Shown here: positions 22,731-33,000 of the stretch, one piece after another | Layout: every line of letters begins with the position of its first letter | Position numbering within the stretch: the first letter of the stretch is position 1 | Assembly (NCBI GenBank): GCA_905221615.1 | Contig: CAJNDT010000580.1 | Coordinates: 753,511-817,510, forward strand | Direction: 5' to 3' | Length of the DNA: 64,000 nt | Origin: Symbiodinium sp. CCMP2592 | Lineage: Eukaryota > Sar > Dinophyceae > Suessiales > Symbiodiniaceae | Program-made: the position numbers and the translations under genes | Notes under the pieces: model-generated | Told to the model about the DNA's origin: nothing | Seen by the model: the letters and a program-made list of their open reading frames with translations, nothing else | Database searches by the model: none

Positions 22731-23579
22731 AAGCCTGGAGGCCCTGCATGCCCAAGAGTTAAGGGTTTAGGGCCTAGACTAGTTTGGGATAACCTGAATC
22801 AGCCGAGGCGAAGCCCGGAACCCGAACGTCAACACCTAAATGCGAAAAGTCCTAGAGACCAGAGCTAGGAGGGCTGAAATACTCCAAATCCATCACTGCT
22901 TAAGCTCTGCCCGAAATCGGACATGCCAATATCTCAAACCCCAGAATACCAAGCCCAAAACCCTAAAGAATCAAACTTAAGTGTGCTATGCGAGGGTGTT
23001 TTGAGCTGACGGCATAAAGGTTTCGGGGGTTGCTGCAGCACTTTGACAAGACTCTAGGACATGGCTTTGCATACACATTTCGGGGAGATTCGGGTTTTAG
23101 GTTGCACATACGTGGGGTCTAGGGCTGCTTCGCGCTGCGGGAATTTGGAGCTAATGGTGTGAGCTTGGAGTATGTTGGAGTTTCAGGCAATTCAACACTA
23201 CAGCACGACACACACACACACACGCACACGCACAGTTTCGATTTCTGGATTGAGTAAGTGGGTTTTGAGGCTCATGTACAAGGACTAGAAGGGGATTTCC
23301 TGGCGAATTCTTCAAACCTCTAGACTGAGGGTGCAGGGTTTCGAGCGTGGGAAGGCGGGTGGAAGTCTGGAAAACCCTCAAGTCCTCCTGGAACCGGCTG
23401 CAATGCGAGCAAGTTGCTTCTCCTTGGAGCACGGCTCTACTTCAGAGTTTAGAGGTGCAAGCTCTGGGGTTTGGGGTCCGGAGCTTGAGGGTGCAGGGCG
23501 CACAAGGGCGAGGTTCCGAATAATATGGCCACTTATGATTATGTAGATCAAGAGATCATGCTTACAATCTGACTGAATC
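22731..23579. other. telomere-like and (CA)n DNA, no clear gene
   Basis: A short CA tract at about 23207-23234 sits in degenerate repeat DNA. No convincing exon. Confidence 0.45.
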
Positions 23580-23885
23580 AACTCGGGATCGTGAGTCTCG
23601 GCCAGTCGCGCCTCTGCAGAGATACAACCGCTCCGATTGGCACGAAAGCTCCTTGCTCTTAGCCCTACCCTAGCTAACCCTTAAACCCCAACCTCCCCTA
23701 CTCTCTGAATCTTAAGCGCTATGACCAGGTAACGCGCCACTACCACGGCTGGCTTGTGCACCGGATCTCCTTTAATACTTCTGCACGGAGGTAGCATGTG
23801 ACGTTCTGGGTCATGGGTCTCTCTATGCCCTGCCATCTGGCTGCGGCACCACCTGCCCAAGATAGGTTAGCGTCGACCCCAGATA
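23580..23885 (-). CDS. candidate exons
   Basis: GAFVPIGAVVSLQRRDWPRL (23580-23648) and, over 46 codons, DANLSWAGGAAARWQGIERP and QNVTCYLRAEVLKEIRC (23742-23885) on the minus strand. Confidence 0.35.
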
Positions 23886-23903
23886 GGTGTAGGGTTTAGG
23901 GGA

Positions 23904-23957
23904 TTGTTTGTTCTCCACATCTCTTCATGTTTGTTTGTTCTCCACACCTCTTCATGC
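23904..23957 (+). repeat. 27-bp tandem duplication
   Basis: TTGTTTGTTCTCCACAYCTC followed by TTCATG occurs twice, head to tail. Confidence 0.8.
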
Positions 23958-24294
23958 ATGGTTGCAAGCATAGTCCTAAGTGGCTTTCAAAACAGTAGCC
24001 CTAATGATGACCGACCCTACTTACCAGTTCTCTGGGCACCCTGAGCCCTCCGGCTCCAGAGTATCCAAAGCCCCAACCCAGCCTGCAGTCCAAAACCTTT
24101 TGCACGGCAGGGTGAACCCTACCTTAGCAGGTAACCCATAAGGCCCTCAACCCCGACACTCCAAAGGCACAAAGTCCCGAACTCAAACTTAAGTGGTCCA
24201 TACTGGTCTGAGTAGTAATTAGCAAATATTTCCAGTAGAGAGCCCTAAGGAATAGTATCACAGTGGTTTAAGCTTCTACGTTAGACATCACGAG

Positions 24295-24412
24295 CTGCAA
24301 ACCTGAAATCCCATGCTGCAAGGATCCCTCCCGAAGAACACTTGCCGACAGGAGTCGACCTCGCGCGACTGGGACGGGGAAAGTCCCAAGCAGGCCTGGT
24401 GCGGGCTTTCGT
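24295..24412 (-). CDS. weak candidate exon
   Basis: Minus strand reads HQACLGLSPSQSREVDSCRQ then VFFGRDPCSMGF. A GTAAGT donor also lies at about 24029-24034 on the minus strand, after a separate short open frame. Confidence 0.3.
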
Positions 24413-24840
24413 TTGCGGGTGTAAGGTTTCGAATTCAGAGCTTAGGATTCAGGCGTGGGCGTGAGAGCTTCAGGTGTTTGAGTGTCAACTGGCTGTTTAA
24501 GATTAAGGTTTCACTAAACGCGGCCTCTGGGAGCTTAAGGTCCAGGGTTGGGTTCAAGGGATTTGGCGTCTGCATGACATCCCCGCGGCTCATCCTGACC
24601 TGGGAAAGCTTTCAAAGCTCGAAGCTCCTCCTAAACACAGCACTGACGGAAACGACTAAACTCGAAATCATTGCAAGTACTGGCAACACAGGATACGAAT
24701 AAACAGAATGAGTTTAGCAACTTAGTTGCAACTTGTTTTTGTTTCAGGCTTCGGGGTGTAGGGACAGCTAAGTCGGTCATCTTTGCCGTTGTAACCAGCC
24801 CCTTATCATGCGACGGTTAAACCCTAAACCCGAAACCCTC

Positions 24841-24925
24841 TTTTCCAGCTCGATTGGCTGGTTCGATCGCATGCCGCTCTTGTACTGCGTGTCATCCAGG
24901 CGGTATGGGGAGAGGTAATTGCGTG
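24841..24925 (-). CDS. candidate exon
   Basis: Minus strand reads NYLSPYRLDDTQYKSGMRSN then QPIELEK, ending G|GTTTCGGGTTTAGGG. The putative donor leads straight into telomere-like sequence. Confidence 0.52.
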
Positions 24926-25263
24926 CACGGTTAGACCGTGCAGAACCGGGTACCATCCCATCGCGAAGGATCCCGAATCCTCTGCAAGCCTGTAATTCTG
25001 GAAGCCTGAAGATCCCCAAGCCCGAAACCCTCATTTCCGGTTTAGGGGTTTGGGCTTCAGAGCTCCACGTTCAGAGATTGAGATTTTGGGGTTTTGAGCT
25101 TAGGTTTGAGGGTTCAGGGTTTACGGCTTATGCGTGTATGCTATGTACCTATCATAAGGAACCCCCAAATTGTGTTGGTAGCTATCTAAGCCCTAAGCCC
25201 TAAACCCACAAACCCTTAAACCATGAACCCTAAATCCTAAACCCTATGTTGCAGCCAGCCCCC

Positions 25264-25347
25264 TATCCGGCCTCTCGGTGCCTTGCCAGGCGCACAGCCA
25301 GGCGTCTTTCCCGCTCAGCGAGCTGCGCTATGACCTGAGGTTTCCCG
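25264..25347 (-). CDS. candidate exon
   Basis: Minus strand reads QVIAQLAERERRLAVRLARH then REAG, strongly helical and codon-biased. Confidence 0.52.
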
Positions 25348-25617
25348 GGTTCCGGGTTCAGAGTTTAGGTGTTCCTTCGTAATTCGAGTCTGGGGGTTTA
25401 GGGTTTCTTGGCTTTTCGATGGAGAGGCGTAGGGCTTTACAGAGACCCTACAGCAGCCGTGCGACCCGATATCACGCTGCAGGAGCATGTCGCCGTTGCG
25501 GCGGCCCGAACCCTGAAATCACAGCCTCTGGCCCAACATACAGTTTAGGGTTTAGGGTTTAGGGTTTAGGAACCGATGCAAATTTGCTAAACCAACCTAG
25601 TTCTTGCAGCACTCAAC

Positions 25618-25925
25618 ACAGCATGGCAGAATCTAGAGGAACGGTTACCACGTGGCGGTACTGCAAATCAGTGACTTGGAAAGCCTGCACCTCAAAGCTC
25701 TGAAACTCAACCCGGACGCACTCACCCGAACCGTCGTATTAACACAGGCGCCTAAATACTTAGACTACGGGTCGGGGATGTATTCAGGCATACTTCTACT
25801 AGGTTTATAGGGACTACAGAAAAAGCAGTGTTACTAATCTCCGAGTCGAGCACCAGCTTTGTCGAGGGTGGCCCCACAACAGCCTACAGCTACAGGGCCC
25901 ACGGGATCAGGGACCGTTGTGTAGG
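25618..25925 (-). CDS. weak candidate exons
   Basis: EVQAFQVTDLQYRHVVTVPL (25618-25697) and TTVPDPVGPVAVGCCGATLD (25838-25925) on the minus strand. Confidence 0.35.
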
Positions 25926-25966
25926 CTTTGAAGCACAAGGTTTCAAGGGTCCGGGTGTTAGAGCAC

Positions 25967-26001
25967 GCATACCAACTTTCTGTTGGTACGCGTGTGCTGA
26001 T
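25967..26001. repeat. short near-perfect palindrome
   Basis: AGCACGCATACCAAC-TTTCT-GTTGGTACGCGTGTGCT can form a 15-bp stem with one or two mismatches. Confidence 0.75.
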
Positions 26002-26261
26002 AGCAACGTTCGTATGTACCCTTGTCTACATTCAACTATAGCTTGTGCATCTTTGCATGCACACATATCAAAAACGCCTGTTTGCTCCGTGTATCTATCA
26101 TCTACACATTGCTCTTTGAATGTGTGAGGTCAAAAAGCTTACTCGCGGTTAACAAGCTTACTCGGGTGTATGCGTTCCGGGCTGTGAGTGTTGCATGCAT
26201 ATGCATGTATGTATACACGTATGCGTCTATGTGCAGATGCTTGGATATAAATGTATACATT

Positions 26262-26310
26262 TGATATATATATATATATATATATACATATATGTATATA
26301 TATATGTATT
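26262..26310. repeat. (TA)n tract
   Basis: TATATA/TATGTATA microsatellite. Confidence 0.85.
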
Positions 26311-26334
26311 CATAGATGTGCATGAGAGTGGCTT

Positions 26335-26672
26335 CTGGGTTGCTGCCGCGGCACATGTATGTGCATGGTGTCTGTTATTCTTGGCCGACCTATGTATCCG
26401 AGCTGCCTAGTTTTTATGGTCACACACGGATGCAATCCACAGTCCTCCACATTGTAGACGTGGCTTGGTGTGTCAGAACTGCAGTTTTCACAGGCAAGCT
26501 TCCGAGGTTCGGGGCGCACCTATCAGTGCAACCTCAAAACATCGAAGAAGTCTGTGATGTACCTTATTTCGACATGTCGGCTTGGACTACAATGCAAGAA
26601 AATGACCTACTGCGTCCCCAACACCGCACCTCACCCTCGTGCTCCAAGTTCAGCAGACGTGTGGGCCTGTGA
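26335..26672 (-). CDS. candidate exons
   Basis: KLACENCSSDTPSHVYNVED within 26335-26519, and RPTRLLNLEHEGEVRCWGRS (26568-26672), ending near a GTACAT donor. The second lies just downstream (minus) of the inverted-repeat element at 26694-26783. Confidence 0.38.
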
Positions 26673-26693
26673 GGGTACTATAAGGGTATTGTG

Positions 26694-26783
26694 AGGCCTT
26701 AATAATAAGAATAGGATTTGAGTGTAAATTATACTATAATTGTAACAAGGAGCCAGAACCCTATTCTAATTATTAAGGCGCCT
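26694..26783. repeat. inverted-repeat element F1
   Basis: Arms AGGCCTTAATAATAAGAATAGG and near-complement. A related arm occurs at about 1460-1485. Confidence 0.65.
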
Positions 26784-26796
26784 GTATTGCTACTGT

Positions 26797-26896
26797 AGGA
26801 ACCTGACTAAGAAACCTTGGGCCTTTATTGGGGTCCCTTATATGAATCCTACTATGTTTGGGGTTATAGGCCCGGGGTTTGTTAATCAGGTTCCTA
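26797..26896. repeat. inverted-repeat element F2
   Basis: Arms TAGGAACCTGACTAAGAAAC and near-complement GTTTGTTAATCAGGTTCCTA. It lies directly beside F1. Confidence 0.65.
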
Positions 26897-27015
26897 CATT
26901 GCTATTCTGTGGCAGTTCCTATAACGTGAACTGCGTTCCTTTTGCGGCTTAGCCAACTTCATACCTATGATCTTATAAGATGACCAAAACGGAACTACAA
27001 TGGAGACTATAGGTA
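26897..27015 (-). CDS. weak candidate exon
   Basis: Minus strand reads IVVPFWSSYKIIGMKLAKPQ then KERSSRYRNC. Confidence 0.3.
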
Positions 27016-27285
27016 AAGCCTGAAACCCGAAGCCATAAAGCGCTATACCCGAAACCCCAACCCCCCAAACCCGCAACATTAACATTAAAGCCCCCAAAAA
27101 ACAAAAGCAACCTATGTCTGGTGGGAACCTGCGGGATTCAGTGCTTCACAAGTGTCTTTGGGCAGGGGGGATAGGGTGTGCAAAAGGCTTCGGGGGATTG
27201 CAGAAATTTGGCGAGTTGGGCATTTGCCAGTTTGGGGCTTTGAGGGTTTGGCCTTTTAGGCTTGCAGCTGCTTGCTACCCGGCCT

Positions 27286-27320
27286 GAGAAGCGTCTCGGA
27301 GAGCCTGTCCAGCCTCTCCT
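27286..27320 (-). CDS. candidate exon
   Basis: ERLDRLSETLL follows GCGAG and ends CTCAG|GC. The frame extends as RPGSKQLQA, so the 3' limit could be 27245. Heptad-like. Confidence 0.48.
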
Positions 27321-27434
27321 CGCCATTTGGCGTTGTTGGTATTTTTTTGTTTTTGGAGTGTTGGCAGTTTGGGTATTGAACCCTGAATCCGCCCCAACAT
27401 CCTCAACCCCGACGCGAATCCCCAAACCGCGCTT

Positions 27435-27478
27435 GGAAAGGCTCGGGGCTCCTCGATCTGCGCAAGCTCCGTGTCCTC
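27435..27478 (-). CDS. candidate exon
   Basis: After CCCCAG the minus strand reads EDTELAQIEEPRAFP. The acceptor is about 35 nt from the inverted repeat at 27513-27595. Confidence 0.42.
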
Positions 27479-27512
27479 CTGGGGCGCAGGCAGTCTGAAT
27501 AGAGAGCCCTTC

Positions 27513-27595
27513 CTGGGTTGTGCTTTAAACCCATGGAAATTATTTATGCATAGGTTCCCTTTATAAAGAAATAAAGGAAATTAAGCACAACCCAG
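27513..27595. repeat. inverted-repeat element D
   Basis: Perfect 16-nt arms CTGGGTTGTGCTTTAA / TTAAGCACAACCCAG around an AT-rich centre. Confidence 0.75.
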
Positions 27596-27648
27596 CCTAT
27601 TCTTCTACAAATTAAGGGTACCTTCCAGGATCCCAGGTTTATACTCAC

Positions 27649-27697
27649 GCCCCTCCTTTGCCGAAGCTCCCCGGCAAAGATACCTCCTTTGGAGCGC
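27649..27697 (-). CDS. candidate exon with GTGAGT donor
   Basis: LRSKGGIFAGELRQRRG ends at GTGAGT (27643-27648). Confidence 0.48.
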
Positions 27698-27914
27698 AGG
27701 GCTCAGGATTTACTGCAAGCTCGATCTCTGAAACCCCCCAAACTCTGACTCTGCATCCGAAACTCCCTAAACCCTACCCTTAAAGCCCGGCATCCAAAAT
27801 CCGAAACTCCGATGCAAAGGGCAAGTCCCCTTCTTCTCGACACCCAAAGCTCTCCTGCGAAGCCCTGAGATCCTGAACCCGGAGCCTGAATCCCAGACCC
27901 CAAAGTAAGCAGAC

Positions 27915-27962
27915 CCGGACCCCTCGAGCTTTTTTTTGTTTTTGTTGAGCTCCTTCTCTGAG
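27915..27962 (-). CDS. candidate exon, Lys-rich
   Basis: Minus strand reads SEKELNKNKKKLEG. The minus-strand flank is telomere-like. Confidence 0.38.
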
Positions 27963-28190
27963 GGTTTAGGGCTTAGGGCCCTAAACCCTAAACCCTAAGA
28001 GCTACAACTCTAGATCCTCAGCCCTCAACCCTGCCACCCCCAAACCTGCCAGGCTTCTCGCAAGACGAGTGTCAAAGACGACGAAGGATCCAGCAGACAG
28101 ACTCGGTTTCCCCAAAACCCTGAACCCCAAACTCTGAAGCCCGAAGACCTAAGAAGCCTGAGCCTAAACCCTGAAGCCCAAAGTGTACAC

Positions 28191-28252
28191 CTCTTCCCAA
28201 TCTTGGCCTTGAGAGCCTTGTTGGTGTAGCCCGAAGTCTTTCGGAGCTTTTC
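28191..28252 (-). CDS. candidate exon
   Basis: After GGCAG the frame reads EKLRKTSGYTNKALKAKIGK, ending AG|GTGTAC. 62 nt, codon-biased. Confidence 0.52.
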
Positions 28253-28734
28253 CTGCCAGCTCAAGGTCCGAGGAGGGTTTTTTTGAGGGCCTTTTTGAGT
28301 CTGCATGACAGAATCTGACAGCCTCCTCAGCCCATATTGGGCAGGCATGTTAACAAAGCCTTCCGAGGAGGGTTTAAGGCTTAGGGTTTAGGGAGGGATC
28401 AACAAATTTCTGGGCCCCCAAAAGTGTCGAACCACGTCCCAAAGCCCCCACAAAGCAGACAGAGAACCCTCAGGAACTCAAGTAACACCCCGTACAACCC
28501 TGACAAAATCCGAAACACCCTAGAAGACCTCAAGAAAACCGAAAACCCCCTGCCATCCGAAGGAACCAAGAGCCCGAAGTTGGGGGTTCAGACTCGGGAT
28601 TTGGGGTTTGGAGTTTAGGGCTGTTGGGGTTTAACTGTTTTTGGGCTTGGGGTTTAGGGTTTAGGGCCGTTTAGGGTAGAGTTTCAGGTTGAGAGTGCCC
28701 AAACGCTCATACCAACGGAACTCTGATGAGACTC

Positions 28735-28980
28735 TAAGCTCCCCCCAGCGGCTGTAAAAGCCAGGGAACCCGAAGCACTAATTGCTGCCTGGACCCGAAA
28801 GAACCTACATTTAAAAATGATTGCAGGTACTGCTTGTTCAGGCTTTTAGTTTGCAGAACATATCCTGACCAGAACTTTCTAGACTCGACAACGAAGGGTT
28901 GAAGCTGCAATTGCAACACTGACATCTGGGATTCAGGCTTCCAACCCGAAGACCTCCTCCTCCCCGCCCTCTTCCGAAAC
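28735..28980 (-). CDS. weak candidate exon
   Basis: Open minus frame with QLQPFVVESRKFWSGYVLQT and KSLNKQYLQSFLNVGSFGS. Confidence 0.3.
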
Positions 28981-29028
28981 AACCGAAAGACTGGGTTTAG
29001 AGCGACTACACTGCGTGCCCGCGGCGCA

Positions 29029-29077
29029 CCCGGTACTCGACGACCTCCTGCGCGATGGCCTCCAAGTCATCAATGTC
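29029..29077 (-). CDS. candidate exon
   Basis: After TTTCCCAG the frame reads DIDDLEAIAQEVVEYR, ending CG|GGTGCG. The frame stays open another eight codons (VRRGHAV). Strong acidic-helix character. Confidence 0.52.
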
Positions 29078-29092
29078 CTGGGAAATTCTAAG

Positions 29093-29768
29093 TTAAGCCG
29101 CAAGGTCCAGGCATGTGAGGTTTTGGGGTTTAGGGTTTTAGGGTTTAGGATTTAGTGGCTTTCGGGATTGGCGGTTTTCAGGATTGGCATGATTAAGGCT
29201 TCCCGAAAGGCCTAAAACACACATCCTTCAACCTGAACGCCTGAACGCTGGGGACTAAACCTGCATCCAAAACCCAAAACCCAAAGCCCCAAAACTCGAA
29301 CTCGAATGTAGAATATACCCTCCAAGCCCCACGACCTAAACCCTAAACCCTAAACCGTCAAGGTACCCAAGGCCTCAGGATCAGGGTCGTGAGCTTCAAG
29401 GCTTCAGACCATCAGGCTCTCTGGCTTCAGGCGACGGAGGGTCGAAGCTTGCAGGGCCCAAAATTCAAGAAACCTTTAGCCCCAAGATCTGAACCCTGAG
29501 CCCTAAACCTGGAACCCTAAACCCTGAGCCAAAAACCCCTGAAACCCCAGAACCCCCCTCCCCAAACCCCACACAGCCCTCAAGCCTGAAACCCTACAAC
29601 CAGAATCCGAAGCCCAAAGCTTCCCCAACCCCCAAACCCCAAAACCCGAACTCAAAACCCCAAAACCCTAAAACCCGAACCCTCCCTTTTGGGTGAAGGG
29701 TTTAGGGTATAGGGTTCTCAACCCTAAAACCCGAAGCCTCAACCCCTGAAACCCCTAAAACCCCTAAA
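29093..29768. other. telomere-like DNA hosting retroelement A
   Basis: Degenerate CCCTAAA/CCCGAA sequence. No coding signal. Confidence 0.55.
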
Positions 29769-29773
29769 CCCCG

Positions 29774-30009
29774 AGTGTGAATCTGCCCAGGTGCGCCGCT
29801 CAGACGCCGCTACCGGCGGCACTGGGAGTAGTTTGCTTGTACACACCACCCATCACTCCTACCGCTTTTGGGCTCAAGCCTCAGAGCAAGAGGGTGACAC
29901 ACACAAATCAAGAAGTGTACAACTGCACCTGGCAATACTTTTCTCTTGCTGTTGTGGCTGTAAAAGAGTTCGCTGCGTACTCCGTGCGAGGGCTTGTTGT
30001 TCTCACACG
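29774..30009 (+). repeat. 5' LTR of retroelement A
   Basis: Matches 40096-40332 except A/G near 29847 and a missing base in GGGCTCAAGCC. The gag-pol frame is open through the LTR, but that part is not needed for the protein. Confidence 0.9.
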
Positions 30010-30021
30010 GGTCATGAGCCC
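30009..30021 (+). promoter_or_regulatory. primer-binding site, tRNA-Met anticodon-arm type
   Basis: GGGTCATGAGCCC directly follows the 5' LTR. Its complement, GGGCTCATGACCC, looks like a Met-tRNA anticodon arm with a CAT anticodon. Drosophila copia is primed by an internal initiator-Met-tRNA fragment. The first ATG of gag-pol (30014) lies inside the site. Confidence 0.6.
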
Positions 30022-33000
30022 AAGCGACGCAATGGCTTCACCCGCCTCGCGTAGTCAAGAGCCCAACCCTTTCTGGAGTGAGGCAGCTCAAGAAGCCCAC
30101 CGTAGGATGCAAAACCCCAGACCCAGCCGTGCGGCGAGTGAGTTGTCTGCTTTCTCTGTAGAACCAGATTATGCCACCATGGAAGATGTACAAGATCCAG
30201 CCCCAGGCGATGTTTCTGGTGCCACTCAGCCTGTCATTCCGATTGAGTCTGAACTGGTAGCGGAACAAGTCTTGGACCAACCAGCTGCTTCTTCGGGTGA
30301 GCTTCGAGCGGTTCAATTCCGGGATGGGGATCACTCTTCCAATGAGGAGTTGGTACCGGACTATGAGAGACTCGAGAGCGCACAACAGTCCCAACCAGTG
30401 GATGCTGACGGGGGTATAAGGGGATCTGTGGAGTGGACACGGGAGTTATCGCAAACTGCTTCGGGTGAGCCGATGTCCGATAACGTGGGTAGTGTGGCCC
30501 CAGGGCCCGGAAACCTCGCGCCGGAAGCTCTCAGCGCCATGATGGCGCAATTGTTGCAGCAGCAGATGGCCCCTATGCTCCAACAGATGATTCAAACTAC
30601 CGCGAATTTGGAGAGACGGCTCCAAGCGGTGGAGACCTCGAGGACCTCCAGTGCACGGACCTCCCATGATGGTCGGGATTGGACTGCCTCGCCAGGTGAG
30701 CCGTTTGGCCCCCTGGGTGCCCGTGAGCCTTCGGGTAGAGTCTCAGTGAGTCAGGGTAGGGATGCAGGGAGTGTTCATCGGAGCCCGGGTGGGACACGAG
30801 ATACTGCTCTCACTGGCGATGCTCGTTTGGAACCTCTGTCGGATGTTGCGGGGGGTGGGGACGGGCATGAACAAGGGTCACGACTAGGCATGTCGACTCT
30901 GAACGCTCCAGCCCAGCAGGCTTCGGAGGTGATTCGTGAAAGTGCGAGTCGTTGGCCTACGGTGAGTGGTGTCCTTAGTGCAGGGGCTCGTGCATTCTCT
31001 CCTTTTCAACGCGTAGTGGAAGTAGCTCGAACTCGAACCCCCAGCCCTACTCGCAACAGCGACTCGGCTCTCAGGCAACCGAGGCGAGAGGTACGAGAGA
31101 CAAGGCATCATCCGAGTTCAGAACCCAGACCTCGTAGACCTTCGGAGCCGATTCCCCATGCCCTGTCAAGCCCTGCATCGGCACCGGCCAGGACCCAGAA
31201 GGCTATTGAAGATCACTCTAGAGCTGAGGTGCCTAGTCTTCCGCGACGGTCCGAACCTTCAGTGAGCAGGGAGTTGGTGAAGGGGTCCGAGTGTTTGGGG
31301 TATCCTCCTGGTTTAGAGGTTGGTTTTCGGGCGAACGTTGGGTCGCAGCCGGTTGAGCGTTGGACCCCACCTCGCCGTCCTACCATCGTCTATCCTCGGA
31401 CTCCAGGTGGAACGGAAATTCGCCCCCCTGCCTCCACACCTCCCCTGTCGCCGAACAGGCCTCAATCATCTCAGGTTCCCGAGGCTCCGCATCATGATCC
31501 TCAAACTGCCCATCCTTGCCCGCCTGTCTTCCCATCCTTCTCTCATCATGCCTCGGCCGTGGCGTCTCAACCGGTTATGTTGGAAGGAGGGTTCGGAACT
31601 CGGGACAAATACTCACCAGGAGACAGGGTTTTCTGGACACTACCGGTGTTGGGCCCCTGTGATGAAACGGCAGCCCTTAGAGCTTCGGATTGGATGGTGC
31701 AGATAAAACCGATGATGTGTGACCTTTGTTCGGGTTCCGGCGAGTGGTGGTCATTGGTGGTGAGGGCTGCAGAGGATTGGTACACTTGTTGGCAGACAGC
31801 CACTGCACTTCAACGCGGTGCATTAGTACCGTCTTTGCCGGAGAACCTTGCAGATGCACGTTTTATCCGGTTGGAGGCTCGGGCGTTTGGTATGTTAAGG
31901 GACGCGGTTACAGATCGTGTTAGGGAAGAGCTGATTAGCAAACGAACGCTCACCTGCTATGCTCTTCTTTGCACGATTTTGAAGACCTACCAGCCCGGTG
32001 GGGCCCAGGAGCGTGCAAGACTTCTCGATGCACTTCAGTATCCGGGTAAGGCCTCCTCTCCCCAAGATGCCGTATCAAAGCTACAACTCTGGCATCGCTG
32101 GTTAGGTCGAGCAGGCTCCCTTGGGGTTCAGAGACCAGACGCTTCTCTACTTCTGAAGGGATTGGATGCTCTTTCGGCCCCTTTGCTTGGCCAACACTAT
32201 GAACTTCGTTTCAGAGTTAGCTCAGCGAGACAACAGTTGCAACTCGATCATATACCTTCTGAAGCTGGGGTCCTTGAGTTTGCAAGGGTGTTGCAGTCTG
32301 AGTTCGAGGTTTTAAGTTTGGCAATTCCAGAGAAGGCATCACGAGTCGCAAGGCTTGGGGAAGGCGATGGTAAGGAGAAGGGGAAGGGTGCCGGTAAGGG
32401 CAAGGACGAGGTTAAGGGTGATGGTAAGAAGAAGGGTAAGCCTTGCAAAAACTGGATGACGGCAGGTGGTTGTAGATTTGCGGCTAAATGCACGTTCGCG
32501 CATGAGCCTGCGGTTACGATCCAGAGTGGTCGTTGTTTCCGGTGTTCCGCTGAAGGACATCGGAAGGATGCGTGTCCATACAGGGACACCGGAGCGGAAA
32601 GCTCCAACAAACAGGGCACAGGGGCGGAAGCTAAAGCGAAGGCCAAGGCGGCTCCTGGTGTCCGAAAGGCTGGTGTAGGCCAAGGTTCGGGGGACCCGTC
32701 CGGGGCTGCAGACCAGGGCGAGTCTGGGAACCTCAGCGGAGGACAAGCGCAAGCGGAGCTCCTTCGCGAAGCCACTGAGGCGCTTAAGGCCCTCGCATTG
32801 AAGGCGATGCGGGATGTGGCACCTGCTCCATCCAGTCCGGTTGACGGTATGCCGCGGTGTACTGGTCGTTGGTTGGGTGGTGGAAGTTTGGAGTTGATTG
32901 AGGGTGGCGGTGAGCCAAAGGTTTGTACTGTTGTGCGTTCCACTTCTCCGGTAGGATTGCTGGACAGTGGGGCCACTTGCTGCATGAGGCAAGCACTTCC

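Noticed and set aside
29777..30013. N-terminal 79 codons of the gag-pol frame before the first ATG
   Set aside because: They lie in the LTR and primer site and begin with GTG; the frame is open there by chance or overlap.
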